A stretch of 64,000 nucleotides of DNA from Burkholderiales bacterium RIFCSPHIGHO2_12_FULL_63_20 (GCA_001770775.1 MESA01000011.1:5079-69078); one strand, 5' to 3'. Numbered from the stretch's first letter, positions 17,436 through 26,539 are shown. Made by a program: numbers and translations. The notes: generated by a model not told the origin, from the letters alone.

Positions 17436-18836
17436 ATGACCGAAGCGCCCCTTCCCGACGTGCTGCGCCCCGAGCGTGGCGGCAGTCCGCACGCCGAGTC
17501 GCCCGACAGCCCCAGCTTCGAGAGCTACTTCCGCGACCCCGACTTCCCCCCCAGCCAGCCCCTGGCCTGGGCCTTGGGCCATCGCACCGAGCTGCTCGAC
17601 GCCCTGCGTGGCCTCTTCCACGGCCCCGCCGCCATGGCCCAGCTGCGCCTGTGGTGCTTCATGGAGCTGGCCAGCCAACCCCAGGCCCGACTCTCGCGCG
17701 AGGACATCCAGCAACTCTTCCACGCCGTCTGGCCCGAGGCGCTGGAAACCGTGCTCAAGCGCCTGCGTGACCTGCACCTGCTGGCCTGGGATGCCACCAC
17801 GCAGGACTACCAGCTGCCGCCTCTGGCGCAGCAGGTGCAAAGCCTGCTCGCCCCGCTGACCACCCCGCCCGCGGTGAACGATGACGACGAGATGGCCCCC
17901 TTGCTGGCCCAGGTCGCTGGCGCCCAACAGCTCGGCCTGGTCAACGCCAACCAGCTGCGCCATCTACACGCCTCGCTGGCGCGCCTGCACGACGAATTCG
18001 CCGAGGCCATCGCCAGCGGCTCCGAAGCGCAGCTGCGCACGGCCCAGCCGCGCTTTGACCGCGCCCTGCAGCTCGTCGACCGCGCCGGCCAGGCCCTCAC
18101 CGCCCTGATCCGCGCCGACCACGAAGACCCGCGCCTGGAGCGTGAAGCCCGCGCCATCGGCCAGGAGCAGGCCCGCCTGCTGTCCATGGCCAGCCAGTTC
18201 ACCCGCGCCCTGCAGCAGGCCGACCGCCAGCGCGTCACGCTCGGCTCCACCGGCCTGACCACGTCGGACGTGCGCGCCTGGCTGCAAGCCCACCCCGCGC
18301 TGTACGAACTGATGGGCGAGGCCCTGTCCGTGCCCGTGCGCCCGGTCTTCGTCAGCCAGCACGACCTCATCGACGTGGCCGAAGGCGAGTTCGAACGCGA
18401 CCGCCCCAACCCCGAACGCAGCGTGGGCCTGCCCCCGCCCGCCGACGCCGCCGCCGGCACGCTCGACACCCTCAGCCTGCCGCCCGAACTCGGTGGCCTC
18501 ATCCACCTGCTGGGTCGCTGGTCCGAACAGCTCAGCGAGCTGCCTCCGCAGCCCGATCCGACCGACGAGAACGCGCTGCCCCCAGGCACCCGCCCGCTGC
18601 ACGACGCCATCCTGGGCGGCCGCTTCGCCCAGGCCGCCTACCGCCTGCAGCTGCTGCCCCTGCTGGGCGACGCGCAGGCCCAGACCCTCAAGGGCCTGAC
18701 CGGCGACCTCGCCCGGTCTCCCTGGCAGTGGCAAGCCAGCCCCCGCCACCTCCCGACCCAAGACGAGGCCGTGGCCCTGATCAGCGAAGGTCTGATCAGC
18801 CCCCGTCCCGTTGACGACACCCCCCCGCCCCCATGA
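17436..18836 (+). CDS. MukF/MksF/JetA-like kleisin of a condensin-type complex
   Basis: A 466-residue protein. An N-terminal winged-helix-like segment (about residues 45-135, with LRLWCFMELASQPQARLSR and VLKRLRDLHLLAWD) is followed by a long helical middle region rich in Leu, Gln and Arg (about 150-280) and a Pro-rich linker before a C-terminal helical part. This layout, its position as first gene before a MukE-like and an SMC-like gene, and the ATGA overlap with the next gene identify it as the kleisin that bridges the SMC heads. Sequence similarity alone would not be decisive. The ATG at 17436 is preferred to the in-frame ATG at 17394 because the intervening residues carry no domain. Confidence 0.7.
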   Translation: MTEAPLPDVLRPERGGSPHAESPDSPSFESYFRDPDFPPSQPLAWALGHRTELLDALRGLFHGPAAMAQLRLWCFMELASQPQARLSREDIQQLFHAVWPEALETVLKRLRDLHLLAWDATTQDYQLPPLAQQVQSLLAPLTTPPAVNDDDEMAPLLAQVAGAQQLGLVNANQLRHLHASLARLHDEFAEAIASGSEAQLRTAQPRFDRALQLVDRAGQALTALIRADHEDPRLEREARAIGQEQARLLSMASQFTRALQQADRQRVTLGSTGLTTSDVRAWLQAHPALYELMGEALSVPVRPVFVSQHDLIDVAEGEFERDRPNPERSVGLPPPADAAAGTLDTLSLPPELGGLIHLLGRWSEQLSELPPQPDPTDENALPPGTRPLHDAILGGRFAQAAYRLQLLPLLGDAQAQTLKGLTGDLARSPWQWQASPRHLPTQDEAVALISEGLISPRPVDDTPPPP

Positions 18837-19693
18837 GCTCACAACTGGACGACGCGGCCCTGCTGGCCGCCGAACTGCTGGCCCGCCGCTGGCTCCCCCG
18901 CCAGCACCCCAAGGTCAAGCGCGCCCTGATCGACGCCGACCTGTGGGCCGCCACCCAAGATCGCCTGGCCCAGGTCGGCCTGCGCCTGATCGACAACCTC
19001 TACGCCGACCACGTCAGCGTCGCCCTGCTGCGTCCCGCTGAAACGGCCGTCTTCGGCGAAGCCGGCCTCAACAGCCACAACAACATCGATCTGCCGCGCG
19101 ATGCCGTCTCGCTGCTGGTGGTGCTGTGGTCGCTGATCGTGCTGCCCAAGCGCGAACGCCAGGCCGCCCGCGCCGCCAACGCCCAGGGCGACGACCAGAA
19201 CGACATGTTCGGCAAGGACCGCCCGCTGCCCACCGCCGCCAGCGTCAGCCCGCTGGTGTCCTACCGCGCCCTGCTGGCCGACTTCGGCGTGCAACTCGGC
19301 AAGAAGACCCGCCTGGACGCCAACCTCAAGCGCCTGGAGAACCACGGCTTCATCGTCCGCAAGGGCGAAGACATCGCCGAAGGCCCGCTGCTCGACCTGC
19401 TGCTCGACTACGACGCCCTCGCCCAGCGCATCCTGCAAGGCGCCCTGGGCGACGTGCTCGCCCAGGCCAAACAGCTCGCAGGCAACCTGCCCCTGGCCCT
19501 CACCCAGCCGCCGCTGGAAGAGCTGCCCACCGACGACGAACTCGCCGAAGACGCCGCCCTGCTGGCCGACGAGGCCGGCCATCGTAGCGACGCCACCAAT
19601 GGCGAGGACGCCCAAGCCGCCCATCCCGACACGCGCCCCGCCGCAGGCTCAACCGATGAGCCCCTGACATCGACCGACCCCGACGAGGCCTGA
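18833..19693 (+). CDS. MukE/MksE/JetB-like winged-helix (KITE) subunit
   Basis: A 286-residue accessory subunit of the SMC-type complex, expected to bind the kleisin as a dimer. Seen: an N-terminal helical region (ALLAAELLARRWLPRQHPKV), a region of LRLIDNLYADHVSVALLRP, then a winged-helix-like stretch SYRALLADFGVQLGKKTRLDA ending in a LKRLENHGFIVRKG recognition part (about residues 140-190). An acidic tail (about 225-286) is probably disordered. The start ATG overlaps the stop of the kleisin gene (ATGA), and the stop is five bases before the SMC gene, so the three are translationally coupled. Confidence 0.7.
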   Translation: MSSQLDDAALLAAELLARRWLPRQHPKVKRALIDADLWAATQDRLAQVGLRLIDNLYADHVSVALLRPAETAVFGEAGLNSHNNIDLPRDAVSLLVVLWSLIVLPKRERQAARAANAQGDDQNDMFGKDRPLPTAASVSPLVSYRALLADFGVQLGKKTRLDANLKRLENHGFIVRKGEDIAEGPLLDLLLDYDALAQRILQGALGDVLAQAKQLAGNLPLALTQPPLEELPTDDELAEDAALLADEAGHRSDATNGEDAQAAHPDTRPAAGSTDEPLTSTDPDEA

Positions 19694-19698
19694 TCCGA

Positions 19699-22515
19699 AT
19701 GTTTCACCTGCAAAGCCTCGAACTGCTGCACTGGGACTACTGCCAGCGCCTGACCCTGCCGCTCGACGGCAGCATCATCACCGTCGCCGGCCCCAACGGC
19801 TCGGGCAAAACCACCCTGCTCGACGCCATGCGCACGCTGCTGGGCCTGGACTGCTCGGGCGGGCGCAACTACAAGACCTACGCCCGCCACGCCAACGCCG
19901 ACAGCGCCTGGCTGCGCGCCACCGTTGACAACCGCCCGCGCAACCGCCAGTCCTCCAACCGGCCGTTTGCCCGCTGCCTGCTCTACAGCGACGTCGTCAC
20001 CCTCGTCTGTCGCATCGACCGCAACGGCGGCGACTGGACGCGCCGCTACCTGATGGTCGAAGGCGACGTCAGCATCGAACAGCTGATCGAGCGCAACGAC
20101 AAGGACTGGCTGGGCATCGACAACTGGCGCAAGCGCCTCGAAGGCGCCGGCCTGTCGCGCGCCATCGCCAAGGTGCTCGCGCTCGAGCAAGGCCAGACCG
20201 ACCGCCTCTGCGAGTACTCGCCCAAAGAGCTGCTCAAACTGGTTTTCGACGTCTTCGGCGACCAGGACGTGCTCGACCGCTACGACGAGGCGCGCAACCA
20301 CCAACGCCAGCTCACGCAGGAAGTCGAAGCCGCCGACCGCGAGCTCTCGCACGGCAAGGCCCAGCGCGCCGAGCTCGAAATCCGCGTCAACTCCTACCGC
20401 CAGTACGAGCTCAAGTGCCAGGAGCGCGAAACCCTCGCCACCGAGGTCGTGCCCGTACTGAGCAACCACGAGACCCGCCGCGTGCTGGCCAACAAGCTGC
20501 GCGAGTTGCACCGCCAGCGCCTGCAATCGCAAGACGACCGCCGCCAGCACGCCCAGGTCAAGGCCGACCTGCTGCAGCGTCTGCAGGACCAGAGCGACAC
20601 CGCCGCGCGCGTCGAAGAGATCGAAGCGCAGGTGCGCACCGCCCGCCGCCTGCAGGAAGAAGCGCGCGATGCCGAGCGCCCCGTCGAAGCCGTCGTCAAG
20701 CGCGCCGACGAGCTGCAAGGCCTGGCCGTGGTCGAAGGCGATGCCGACAAGCTCACCACCCGCATCAGCGAGCTCAGCGAGCACAAGCAAAAGCTCTCGA
20801 CCCAGTGGCAGCGCCTCAAAGACCAGCGCGACGACGCCCAGCGCGCCATGGACGGGCTCAAAGGCCAGCGCCAGGCCCCGCCACCGCCCGAGGTCTCACG
20901 CTTCACGCGCGCCCTCAACGAGGCCGGCATCGCCCACCACCTGATCGCCGACATCATCGAGATCACTGATGAGAAATGGCGCGCGGCGGCCGAAGGCGTG
21001 CTGCGCGGCAGCCGCTGGGTCGTGGCCCTGGCCCACGCGAAACACGAAGCCCAGGCCATGGCCCTGGCCGAGAAAGAACGCTTCCGTCACTACATCGTCG
21101 CCGATGTCGAAGACGCCCCCGCCACGCCCGATCCGCACAGCCTGCTGAGCGTGCTCAGCTTCTCGGCGCCCGCCCCCCGGTGGCTGCTGCGCCAGCTGGC
21201 CAACATTCGACGCGTCCCCAGCACGCAAGACGGCGTCAAGGTCGGCGGCGAGTGGATCACGCCCGACGCCTACCACCGCGACAACCGCGGCGGCCGCTCG
21301 GTCTGGGTCGACCCTGGTCAGCACCAGTTCGGCGCCGCCGCGATGGCCGGTCGCCGCGAATCCATCGACAAGCGCCTGGCCCAGCTCGACGAGGAGATGA
21401 CCCGCCTGGTGCGCGACCAGGCTTTCTTCGACCGCCAGCTGCAGGACGCCCGCAAGGCCGCGCAAGGTTTCACCGCCGCCACCGAGCTGGCCGAACGCGA
21501 GGCCGAATTCAGCGAGGCCCGCCGCCAGCTGCCCATGCTCAAGCAGGCCCGCATGCAAGCGGGCGAGCGCTGGCAACAGGCCGAAGCCCAGCTCAAGCAC
21601 GCCGTCGTCGAGCAGACCAACGCCCAGCACGCCTACAAACAGGCGCAAGAGCGACTGGCTCATCTGGAGAGCCGCAGCGCCCAGCACGATCGCGAATGGC
21701 AGATCCGCTTTGACGACGTCATCGCGCAGGCGCTCATGTCCCGCGAGGTCAAGCTGCAGCTGCCACGCCGCTGGCGCGAGCCCGCGCGCATCGCCGAGAT
21801 GCAGGCCAAGTACGGCAACGTCACCCAGGCGCGCCTGCGCGCCGAAGCGGTCGAGCGAGAACTCCAGGAAGGCCGCTGGGAAACCGACTCCACGGTGCTG
21901 GAGCAGCTCACGCTGATGAACGCCAACGTGCTGCGCCAGGAAGACGAGCTCAGCCAGCGCAAGGCCAGCAACGCCGCCGCCGCCATCGCCGTCGACAACG
22001 CCCGCGCGCGCTACACCGACGTGCTCAAGGTCACCGTGCGCCGTTACCGCAAGAACATCATCGAACTGGGCCACCTCGCCGGGGTCGAGGTCAACGCCGA
22101 GATGCCGCACCTCGATGGCGACGACGGTCTGCTGCGCCAGGCCGAACTCAAGGTGCACTTCAACTTCGACGGCAAGGGCAGCATCGGCCTCAACGACGGT
22201 GAGGCCTCCGGTGGTCAGCAGGTCATCAAATCGCTGATCCTGCTGGTGGGCCTGATGAAGGACGACGAAAGCACCGGCGGCTTCGTTTTCATCGACGAGC
22301 CCTTCGCCCACCTGGACGTGCGCAACATCCAGCTCGTCGGCCACTTCCTGCGCTCCACCCGCGCGCAGTACGTGCTGACCACCCCGATCACGCACAACGT
22401 CGAGGTGTTCGAACCCGCCGACGTCACGCTGGTGACGGCCAAAAAGCCCAAGGGCGCGCGCTGGGCTCCGCCCATCGGCGTGCTGCAGCGCCGCCCACCC
22501 GCAGATGTGATCTGA
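19699..22515 (+). CDS. SMC-like ATPase of a MksB/JetC-type condensin
   Basis: A 938-residue SMC/MukB-like protein. The N-terminal head has Walker A GPNGSGKTT at residues 31-39. Long coiled-coil stretches (about 190-400 and 545-780) flank a central hinge-like globular region (about 400-540, with RFTRALNEAGIAHHL and HYIVADVEDA). The C-terminal head has the signature GEASGGQQVIKSL (about 834), Walker B FVFIDEPFAHLD (about 862) and the D-loop. All ATPase motifs are intact. The length fits MksB and short JetC proteins rather than MukB (about 1,490). With its two upstream partners it should form a DNA loop-extruding complex. No JetD/MksG nuclease gene follows: the next gene is convergent and encodes an oxidoreductase. 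Confidence 0.85.
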   Translation: MFHLQSLELLHWDYCQRLTLPLDGSIITVAGPNGSGKTTLLDAMRTLLGLDCSGGRNYKTYARHANADSAWLRATVDNRPRNRQSSNRPFARCLLYSDVVTLVCRIDRNGGDWTRRYLMVEGDVSIEQLIERNDKDWLGIDNWRKRLEGAGLSRAIAKVLALEQGQTDRLCEYSPKELLKLVFDVFGDQDVLDRYDEARNHQRQLTQEVEAADRELSHGKAQRAELEIRVNSYRQYELKCQERETLATEVVPVLSNHETRRVLANKLRELHRQRLQSQDDRRQHAQVKADLLQRLQDQSDTAARVEEIEAQVRTARRLQEEARDAERPVEAVVKRADELQGLAVVEGDADKLTTRISELSEHKQKLSTQWQRLKDQRDDAQRAMDGLKGQRQAPPPPEVSRFTRALNEAGIAHHLIADIIEITDEKWRAAAEGVLRGSRWVVALAHAKHEAQAMALAEKERFRHYIVADVEDAPATPDPHSLLSVLSFSAPAPRWLLRQLANIRRVPSTQDGVKVGGEWITPDAYHRDNRGGRSVWVDPGQHQFGAAAMAGRRESIDKRLAQLDEEMTRLVRDQAFFDRQLQDARKAAQGFTAATELAEREAEFSEARRQLPMLKQARMQAGERWQQAEAQLKHAVVEQTNAQHAYKQAQERLAHLESRSAQHDREWQIRFDDVIAQALMSREVKLQLPRRWREPARIAEMQAKYGNVTQARLRAEAVERELQEGRWETDSTVLEQLTLMNANVLRQEDELSQRKASNAAAAIAVDNARARYTDVLKVTVRRYRKNIIELGHLAGVEVNAEMPHLDGDDGLLRQAELKVHFNFDGKGSIGLNDGEASGGQQVIKSLILLVGLMKDDESTGGFVFIDEPFAHLDVRNIQLVGHFLRSTRAQYVLTTPITHNVEVFEPADVTLVTAKKPKGARWAPPIGVLQRRPPADVI

Positions 22516-22518
22516 GGC

Positions 22519-24111
22519 TCAGGGGCGGACGCGCCCCGGCGTCCGGGCCGGCATCAGGCTCATCGCGCGCTCGGCCAGCGCCGTGATCGTCAAGCTCGGG
22601 TTCACGCCCAGGTTGGCCGGCACCGCCGAGCCGTCCACCACATACAGGCCCGGATAGCCAAACACCTCGTGGCGGTGGTCAATCACGCCCTGCTCCGGGC
22701 TGTCGGCCACCACCGCGCCGCCCAGGATGTGCGCCGTCACGGCCTTGTTGCCGACACTCTCCAGCAAAGGGCAGATTGCCTCGCCGCCACTGACCTGCGC
22801 CAGGTGCTGCGCCGCCTGCAAGGCCTGAGGAATGAAGGCCAGGGAATGGGCCCCGGCCGACCGCCGCGTCGTCAAACGGGTGCGCCACGGCATCAAAGGG
22901 TGCCGCGCGCGCACCAACGCCAATTGCGTGTCCACGTTCTGCATCACCGTCAGCATCACCGCCCGCGCAGGCCAGTCACCGGCCACCCAGTTGCGCCAGA
23001 CCCGTCCGGGTTGACGCAGCATGGCCATCACCGTCTTCCAGCGACGCGCCCTCGGGGTCGCCGCGTCCACCAGAGGCCCACAGGTCCAGCGCATGTAGGC
23101 AAAACTGGCGGGAAAGCGATTCTGCGTGATGTGGGTGGACGCATCCGGGTAGAAGTGCGAGGTGATGGCCGCGCCATCCGCATTGGCCACCTGCCCCGGC
23201 GGCAACAGCACGCCCACGATCGACTCGCTGTTCGTGCGCACCCGCTGTCCCAGCGTCGCCGAGAGCCGGGGCAAGGACTTCGATACCTCCCGGCAATGCG
23301 ACAGCAAGTCCACCGTGCCGATGACACCGGCCGCCACGATCACCTTGCTCGCCACATAGGGCGGCAGCGCCTCGCCACCGACGCTGGACCGCACGACCAC
23401 CCGGTAACGCCCATCGGCCAGCGGCACGATGTCGGCGACCGTCGTCTCCGGCACGACACGTGCACCCTTCTTCTCAGCCAAGTACAGGTAGTTCAGGTCC
23501 AGGCTGTTCTTGGCGCCATGCTGGCATGCTGACAGGCACTCGCCGCAATGCTGGCATCCGGTCCGCTGGGGCCCCTCGCCCCCAAAGAACGGGTCCACCC
23601 CGTCGCCGTGCTGGCCAAAGTAGATGGCCTGTGACGCGATCCCGCCAAAGCTGCTGCCCGCCTGCATGGCCTGGGCCGTCCCCTGCAACCACGAATCCTG
23701 CAGACCGCGCGCCGGATTGGGCGCAGCCCCCAGCATCTTCTCTGCGGTCGCGTAGTGCGGGGCCAAAGCGCTGCGCCAATCCGACTCGGCCCGGGGCCAG
23801 TCGGCGCTGGCAAACGTGGTCGCCGGCGGCTGCAGCAGCACCCCGGCGAAGACCTGGCTGCCCCCACCCACGGCCACCCCGCCCACCACCGCCACATCCG
23901 CAAAGATCCACTGGCGAAAATACCCCCGCAGACCCAGCGCGGGCTCCCAGATCAGCCGGCGCACGCTCCGACCACCGGCTTCGATGTCCTCGCGCTGCAA
24001 GCGTCGACCTTGCTCCAGCACGACCACGTCATAGCCCTTCTCCGCCATCCGCAAGGCACTCACGGCCCCACCAAAGCCCGAACCAATCACCAGGCAATCG
24101 ACCTCTCGCAT
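22519..24111 (-). CDS. GMC-type FAD-dependent oxidoreductase, cholesterol-oxidase-like
   Basis: About 530 residues. The N-terminal dinucleotide fold is CLVIGSGFGGAVSALRMAE (FAD), followed by VVLEQGRR. A Cys-rich GCQHCGECLSACQHGAKNS (about residues 185-203) is typical of the ChoD-like branch of GMC oxidoreductases. The C-terminal half has GYPGLYVVDGSAVPANLGVN, the GMC C-terminal signature. It probably oxidises a sterol or other alcohol, or acts as an FAD dehydrogenase; the substrate is unknown. The ATG at 24111 follows the stop of the upstream gene by one base, so the two are coupled. The gene is convergent with the SMC gene, three bases apart. Confidence 0.8.
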   Translation of the reverse strand: MREVDCLVIGSGFGGAVSALRMAEKGYDVVVLEQGRRLQREDIEAGGRSVRRLIWEPALGLRGYFRQWIFADVAVVGGVAVGGGSQVFAGVLLQPPATTFASADWPRAESDWRSALAPHYATAEKMLGAAPNPARGLQDSWLQGTAQAMQAGSSFGGIASQAIYFGQHGDGVDPFFGGEGPQRTGCQHCGECLSACQHGAKNSLDLNYLYLAEKKGARVVPETTVADIVPLADGRYRVVVRSSVGGEALPPYVASKVIVAAGVIGTVDLLSHCREVSKSLPRLSATLGQRVRTNSESIVGVLLPPGQVANADGAAITSHFYPDASTHITQNRFPASFAYMRWTCGPLVDAATPRARRWKTVMAMLRQPGRVWRNWVAGDWPARAVMLTVMQNVDTQLALVRARHPLMPWRTRLTTRRSAGAHSLAFIPQALQAAQHLAQVSGGEAICPLLESVGNKAVTAHILGGAVVADSPEQGVIDHRHEVFGYPGLYVVDGSAVPANLGVNPSLTITALAERAMSLMPARTPGRVRP

Positions 24112-24112
24112 G

Positions 24113-24601
24113 TCACGCACGCTCGGTAGGGGTCAGTAAAAACGGAAAATGCAGCCGTCGGAGCAAGGGCAACTCCAAATGCATCATCCCCAACCAGCCG
24201 CCATCGCCCAACGGACGCAACTCGTCCACCGCCCATCGCCACGGCACACCAGCCTCACGGGGATACTGAAGTCGCAAAGTGGTTCGGCCATCAATGGTCG
24301 ACGGCGCCAGCGCCGACTGCATGGCCAGTGATGCCTGAAGAGGAGCGTTGCGATGCGGGCGCAACAGATTCACCGCCCGACCGTCCGCAAACCGCTTGCC
24401 GCACCATCCAGCCAAGGCTGTCAGTTTCAGCGAGGGGCCGGCACTCAGGCGCAGCCACCCGGGGCCGACAAACTCCGCCAGAAAATCCACCTCGGCCGGA
24501 ATGGCTTGCGGAGACGACAACTCGGCAAACATGGCGGGGTACTCCAACCACCCCAACCTGCGCACGCGCTCTGACGCCTGGTTCATTGTTGCCGCTCGCA
24601 T
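24113..24601 (-). CDS. Hypothetical protein, 162 residues, partner of the GMC oxidoreductase
   Basis: I do not recognise a named family with certainty. The protein has FVGPGWLRLSAGPSLKLTALAG-type strands, a basic GRAVNLLRPHRN segment, a DGRTTLRLQY stretch and ends DELRPLGDGGWLGMMHLELP followed by a basic, aromatic tail. The strand-rich pattern and the DELR...DG...LG ending resemble small lipocalin-like or DUF4334-like proteins, a weak comparison. The ATG at 24601 has GGAGG (24610-24614, minus strand) at good spacing. It is directly coupled to the GMC oxidoreductase gene, so a joint role in alcohol or sterol-like substrate oxidation is a guess from context. Confidence 0.65.
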   Translation of the reverse strand: MRAATMNQASERVRRLGWLEYPAMFAELSSPQAIPAEVDFLAEFVGPGWLRLSAGPSLKLTALAGWCGKRFADGRAVNLLRPHRNAPLQASLAMQSALAPSTIDGRTTLRLQYPREAGVPWRWAVDELRPLGDGGWLGMMHLELPLLRRLHFPFLLTPTERA

Positions 24602-24907
24602 GCTGACGACCTCCGATGCTGGTGTGACCCCAGTGTAGGAAGCCGCCATCCATCGACCATCGGCGCATGCCCCGAATGGATAACCCTCGTCAGCCATATG
24701 CCGTGAACACACGATGTCGGCAAGTCGATGCATCGCATCGGTTGTCCAAGAAGCGCTTAGAGAAAGACAGGCGGACGGCTGCGAGCATGGGCGACACCCG
24801 CACTGCGTGCTCATCGTGTGTCGTGTGGCCCATCCCGGGACAACATCCCCCGCACCAATGAAAAAACCGGGCCAGGCCCGGTTTTTTCATGCTCGAGTTG
24901 CAGACCG
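24602..24907. other. Intergenic region upstream of the GMC operon
   Basis: Apart from the GGAGG site and the hairpin at 24861-24887, I see no convincing gene. The open frames crossing it (for example 24690-24890) lack ribosome sites and codon bias. A promoter for the minus-strand pair must lie here, but no clear -35/-10 pair stands out. Confidence 0.5.
24861..24887. terminator. Bidirectional intrinsic terminator
   Basis: A GC-rich stem CCGGGC/GCCCGG with six A before and six T after. It ends the PEP-CTERM gene on the minus strand and would stop any plus-strand transcript. Confidence 0.85.
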
Positions 24908-25720
24908 TTAGACGGCCTTGCGACGGCGACCTGCGACGGCGGCACCGGCCAGGCCCATGCCCAGCAAGGCCAACATGGCGGGCTCTGGCACATCGTTGCC
25001 TGGATCACCAATGACCACACCGCCGACGGTGATGCCATCAAAGGCCAGCGCCGAGTCATAGGAGGTATCCAGCCAATTGGTCACCCCGAACTCCAGGATG
25101 TAGTTACCCGCAGCGGCGATCTGATAATTGGACTGAACCCAACCCGTGAAGCCGCAGCCACCGGAATAGCAACTACCCGAATCCGAGCCCAGCGCGGCCC
25201 AGGCAGGCGCGCCGCCGATGATGGGCACCGAGCTCGGGGTCAGGGTGGCCGTCGGTGCAGGCATGCTGAAGCCCGGCACGATGCTGCCGCTGGGGGCGGT
25301 GCGTGCAGTGAACAGCAGGGCCACTTGGGCTTGAGCGCTGTCCAGCAGGCGGGCCCAGGCGTAGTCGGCGTAGCCGGCACCGTCAGAGGTCACGTAGTTG
25401 AAGAAAAACTTCAGGTCATCGCCTGCGGCAGCCGAGAAAACCACCGAGCGCAGTGTCGAGCCGTCGGTGCCGCTTCCGGACCCGCCCACCCCAGGCAAGG
25501 CCACGCCGTTGACGCCATTGGCGGTCGACACATAGCCGTACTGGCTACCGCCAGAAGGTGCCAAGGTCACGACCCCGTTGGCGCCCAAGGTGCCAGCGTT
25601 GCCGACAGCCGTCCAGCCCGCAGGCAGGCCGCCATCAAACAATGCCGCCGACGCTTGACCAGCCAAACCGAACACCAGACCCAGCGCCCACACCGACGCC
25701 TTGATTTTGCTCACAGCCAT
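24908..25720 (-). CDS. PEP-CTERM sorting-domain protein
   Basis: An exported protein of 270 residues. The N-terminus (MAVSKIKASVWALGLVFGLA, ending ASA) is a signal peptide. The C-terminus has VPEPAMLALLGMGLAG followed by a hydrophobic helix and RRRK, the PEP-CTERM tripartite signal that exosortase cuts. The middle is a strand-rich, Gly/Ser/Ala-rich region with a CYSGGCGF pair of cysteines. Known PEP-CTERM proteins go to the cell surface or exopolysaccharide matrix and have a role in floc or biofilm formation. The ATG at 25720 has AGGAG just upstream. A sigma-54-type promoter motif lies about 100 bases upstream of the start. Confidence 0.9.
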   Translation of the reverse strand: MAVSKIKASVWALGLVFGLAGQASAALFDGGLPAGWTAVGNAGTLGANGVVTLAPSGGSQYGYVSTANGVNGVALPGVGGSGSGTDGSTLRSVVFSAAAGDDLKFFFNYVTSDGAGYADYAWARLLDSAQAQVALLFTARTAPSGSIVPGFSMPAPTATLTPSSVPIIGGAPAWAALGSDSGSCYSGGCGFTGWVQSNYQIAAAGNYILEFGVTNWLDTSYDSALAFDGITVGGVVIGDPGNDVPEPAMLALLGMGLAGAAVAGRRRKAV

Positions 25721-25817
25721 GATCTCTCCTACTTCAGTTGATTCACAGATTGGGCCCTGCAAGAGCGCCGGGCTGCCACCGCCCCACTCCAGCCAAACCA
25801 CATGTTTGCAACCATGA

Positions 25818-25833
25818 AGCAACCCTTATGCCA
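25818..25833 (-). promoter_or_regulatory. Sigma-54 (RpoN) -24/-12 promoter motif
   Basis: On the minus strand TGGCATAAGGGTTGCT fits the consensus TGGCACGN4TTGCW at exact spacing, with both the -24 GG and the -12 GC. It lies about 100 bases upstream of the PEP-CTERM start and would give a leader of about 87 bases. RpoN control through PrsK/PrsR of PEP-CTERM genes is reported for floc-forming Burkholderiales; its use here is inferred. Confidence 0.65.
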
Positions 25834-25967
25834 CCGATCCGAGGCCTATACCAATCAGTGAGTTACGTCATCAGGCACCCATCGCCCGCGCACCCGCGTA
25901 AAGTACACCGACACCCCCAAACAGGGTGGAGAAGCAAATACAGCACCGCAGCCCGCCGTCAAAGACG

Positions 25968-25998
25968 AAAAAAAACCCGCAGATTGAGCTGCGGGTTT
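25968..25998 (-). terminator. Intrinsic terminator of the atp operon
   Basis: AAACCCGCAG and CTGCGGGTTT pair around ATTGAG, and on the minus strand eight U follow. It lies 40 bases beyond the atpC stop. The remaining gap up to 25817 shows no coding potential. Confidence 0.9.
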
Positions 25999-26037
25999 CG
26001 GTGCGAAGGGCGGCCGGACAGCCTGCCCAACGCCGGA

Positions 26038-26457
26038 TCACTTCTTGTGTTGCAGGCGGCGGATGGCAGCCAGTTGGGCCACCAACTCGGCGAGCTCGCT
26101 TTGCGCGCGGGCCAGGTCCAGTTCGCCCTTGGCGTTCTGCACAGCCTCTTCGGCCAAACGCTTGGCTTCCGATGCCTTGGCTTCGTCCAGGTCATGACCG
26201 CGGATCGCGGTGTCGGCCAGAACGGTCACGCAGTGAGGCTGCACTTCCAGAATGCCGCCAGCCACGAAGACGAACTCTTCTTCGTTGTTGTCGGCGCGCT
26301 GGATGCGCACGGCGCCCGGCTTGATGCGGGTGATCAGCGGAGTGTGACGCGGCAAGATGCCAAGCTCACCCACCTCACCCGGCAGGGACACCAGCGTGGC
26401 CTCACCCGAAAAGATCAACTCTTCGGCAGAAACCACATCAACGTGAATGGTGGACAT
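26038..26457 (-). CDS. atpC: ATP synthase F1 epsilon subunit
   Basis: 139 residues, full length. It is the small regulatory subunit of the central stalk, inhibiting ATP hydrolysis. The N-terminal beta sandwich ([34 protein letters not shown]) and the C-terminal helical hairpin ([20 protein letters not shown] to the end) are both present. It is last in the operon, separated from atpD by 172 bases that contain a palindromic element, an unusually wide gap for this operon. Confidence 0.97.
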   Translation of the reverse strand: MSTIHVDVVSAEELIFSGEATLVSLPGEVGELGILPRHTPLITRIKPGAVRIQRADNNEEEFVFVAGGILEVQPHCVTVLADTAIRGHDLDEAKASEAKRLAEEAVQNAKGELDLARAQSELAELVAQLAAIRRLQHKK

Positions 26458-26539
26458 ATCGAGCTTTCAAATGAGGTTCAACGATTTGCACCGTCTTGAC
26501 AGACAGTTTTCACACAATCAACAAAACGGTGCAAGAAGC

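Noticed and set aside
17436-22515. Calling the operon a complete Wadjet defence system
   Set aside because: No JetD/MksG gene is adjacent and the window gives no sign of a defence island.
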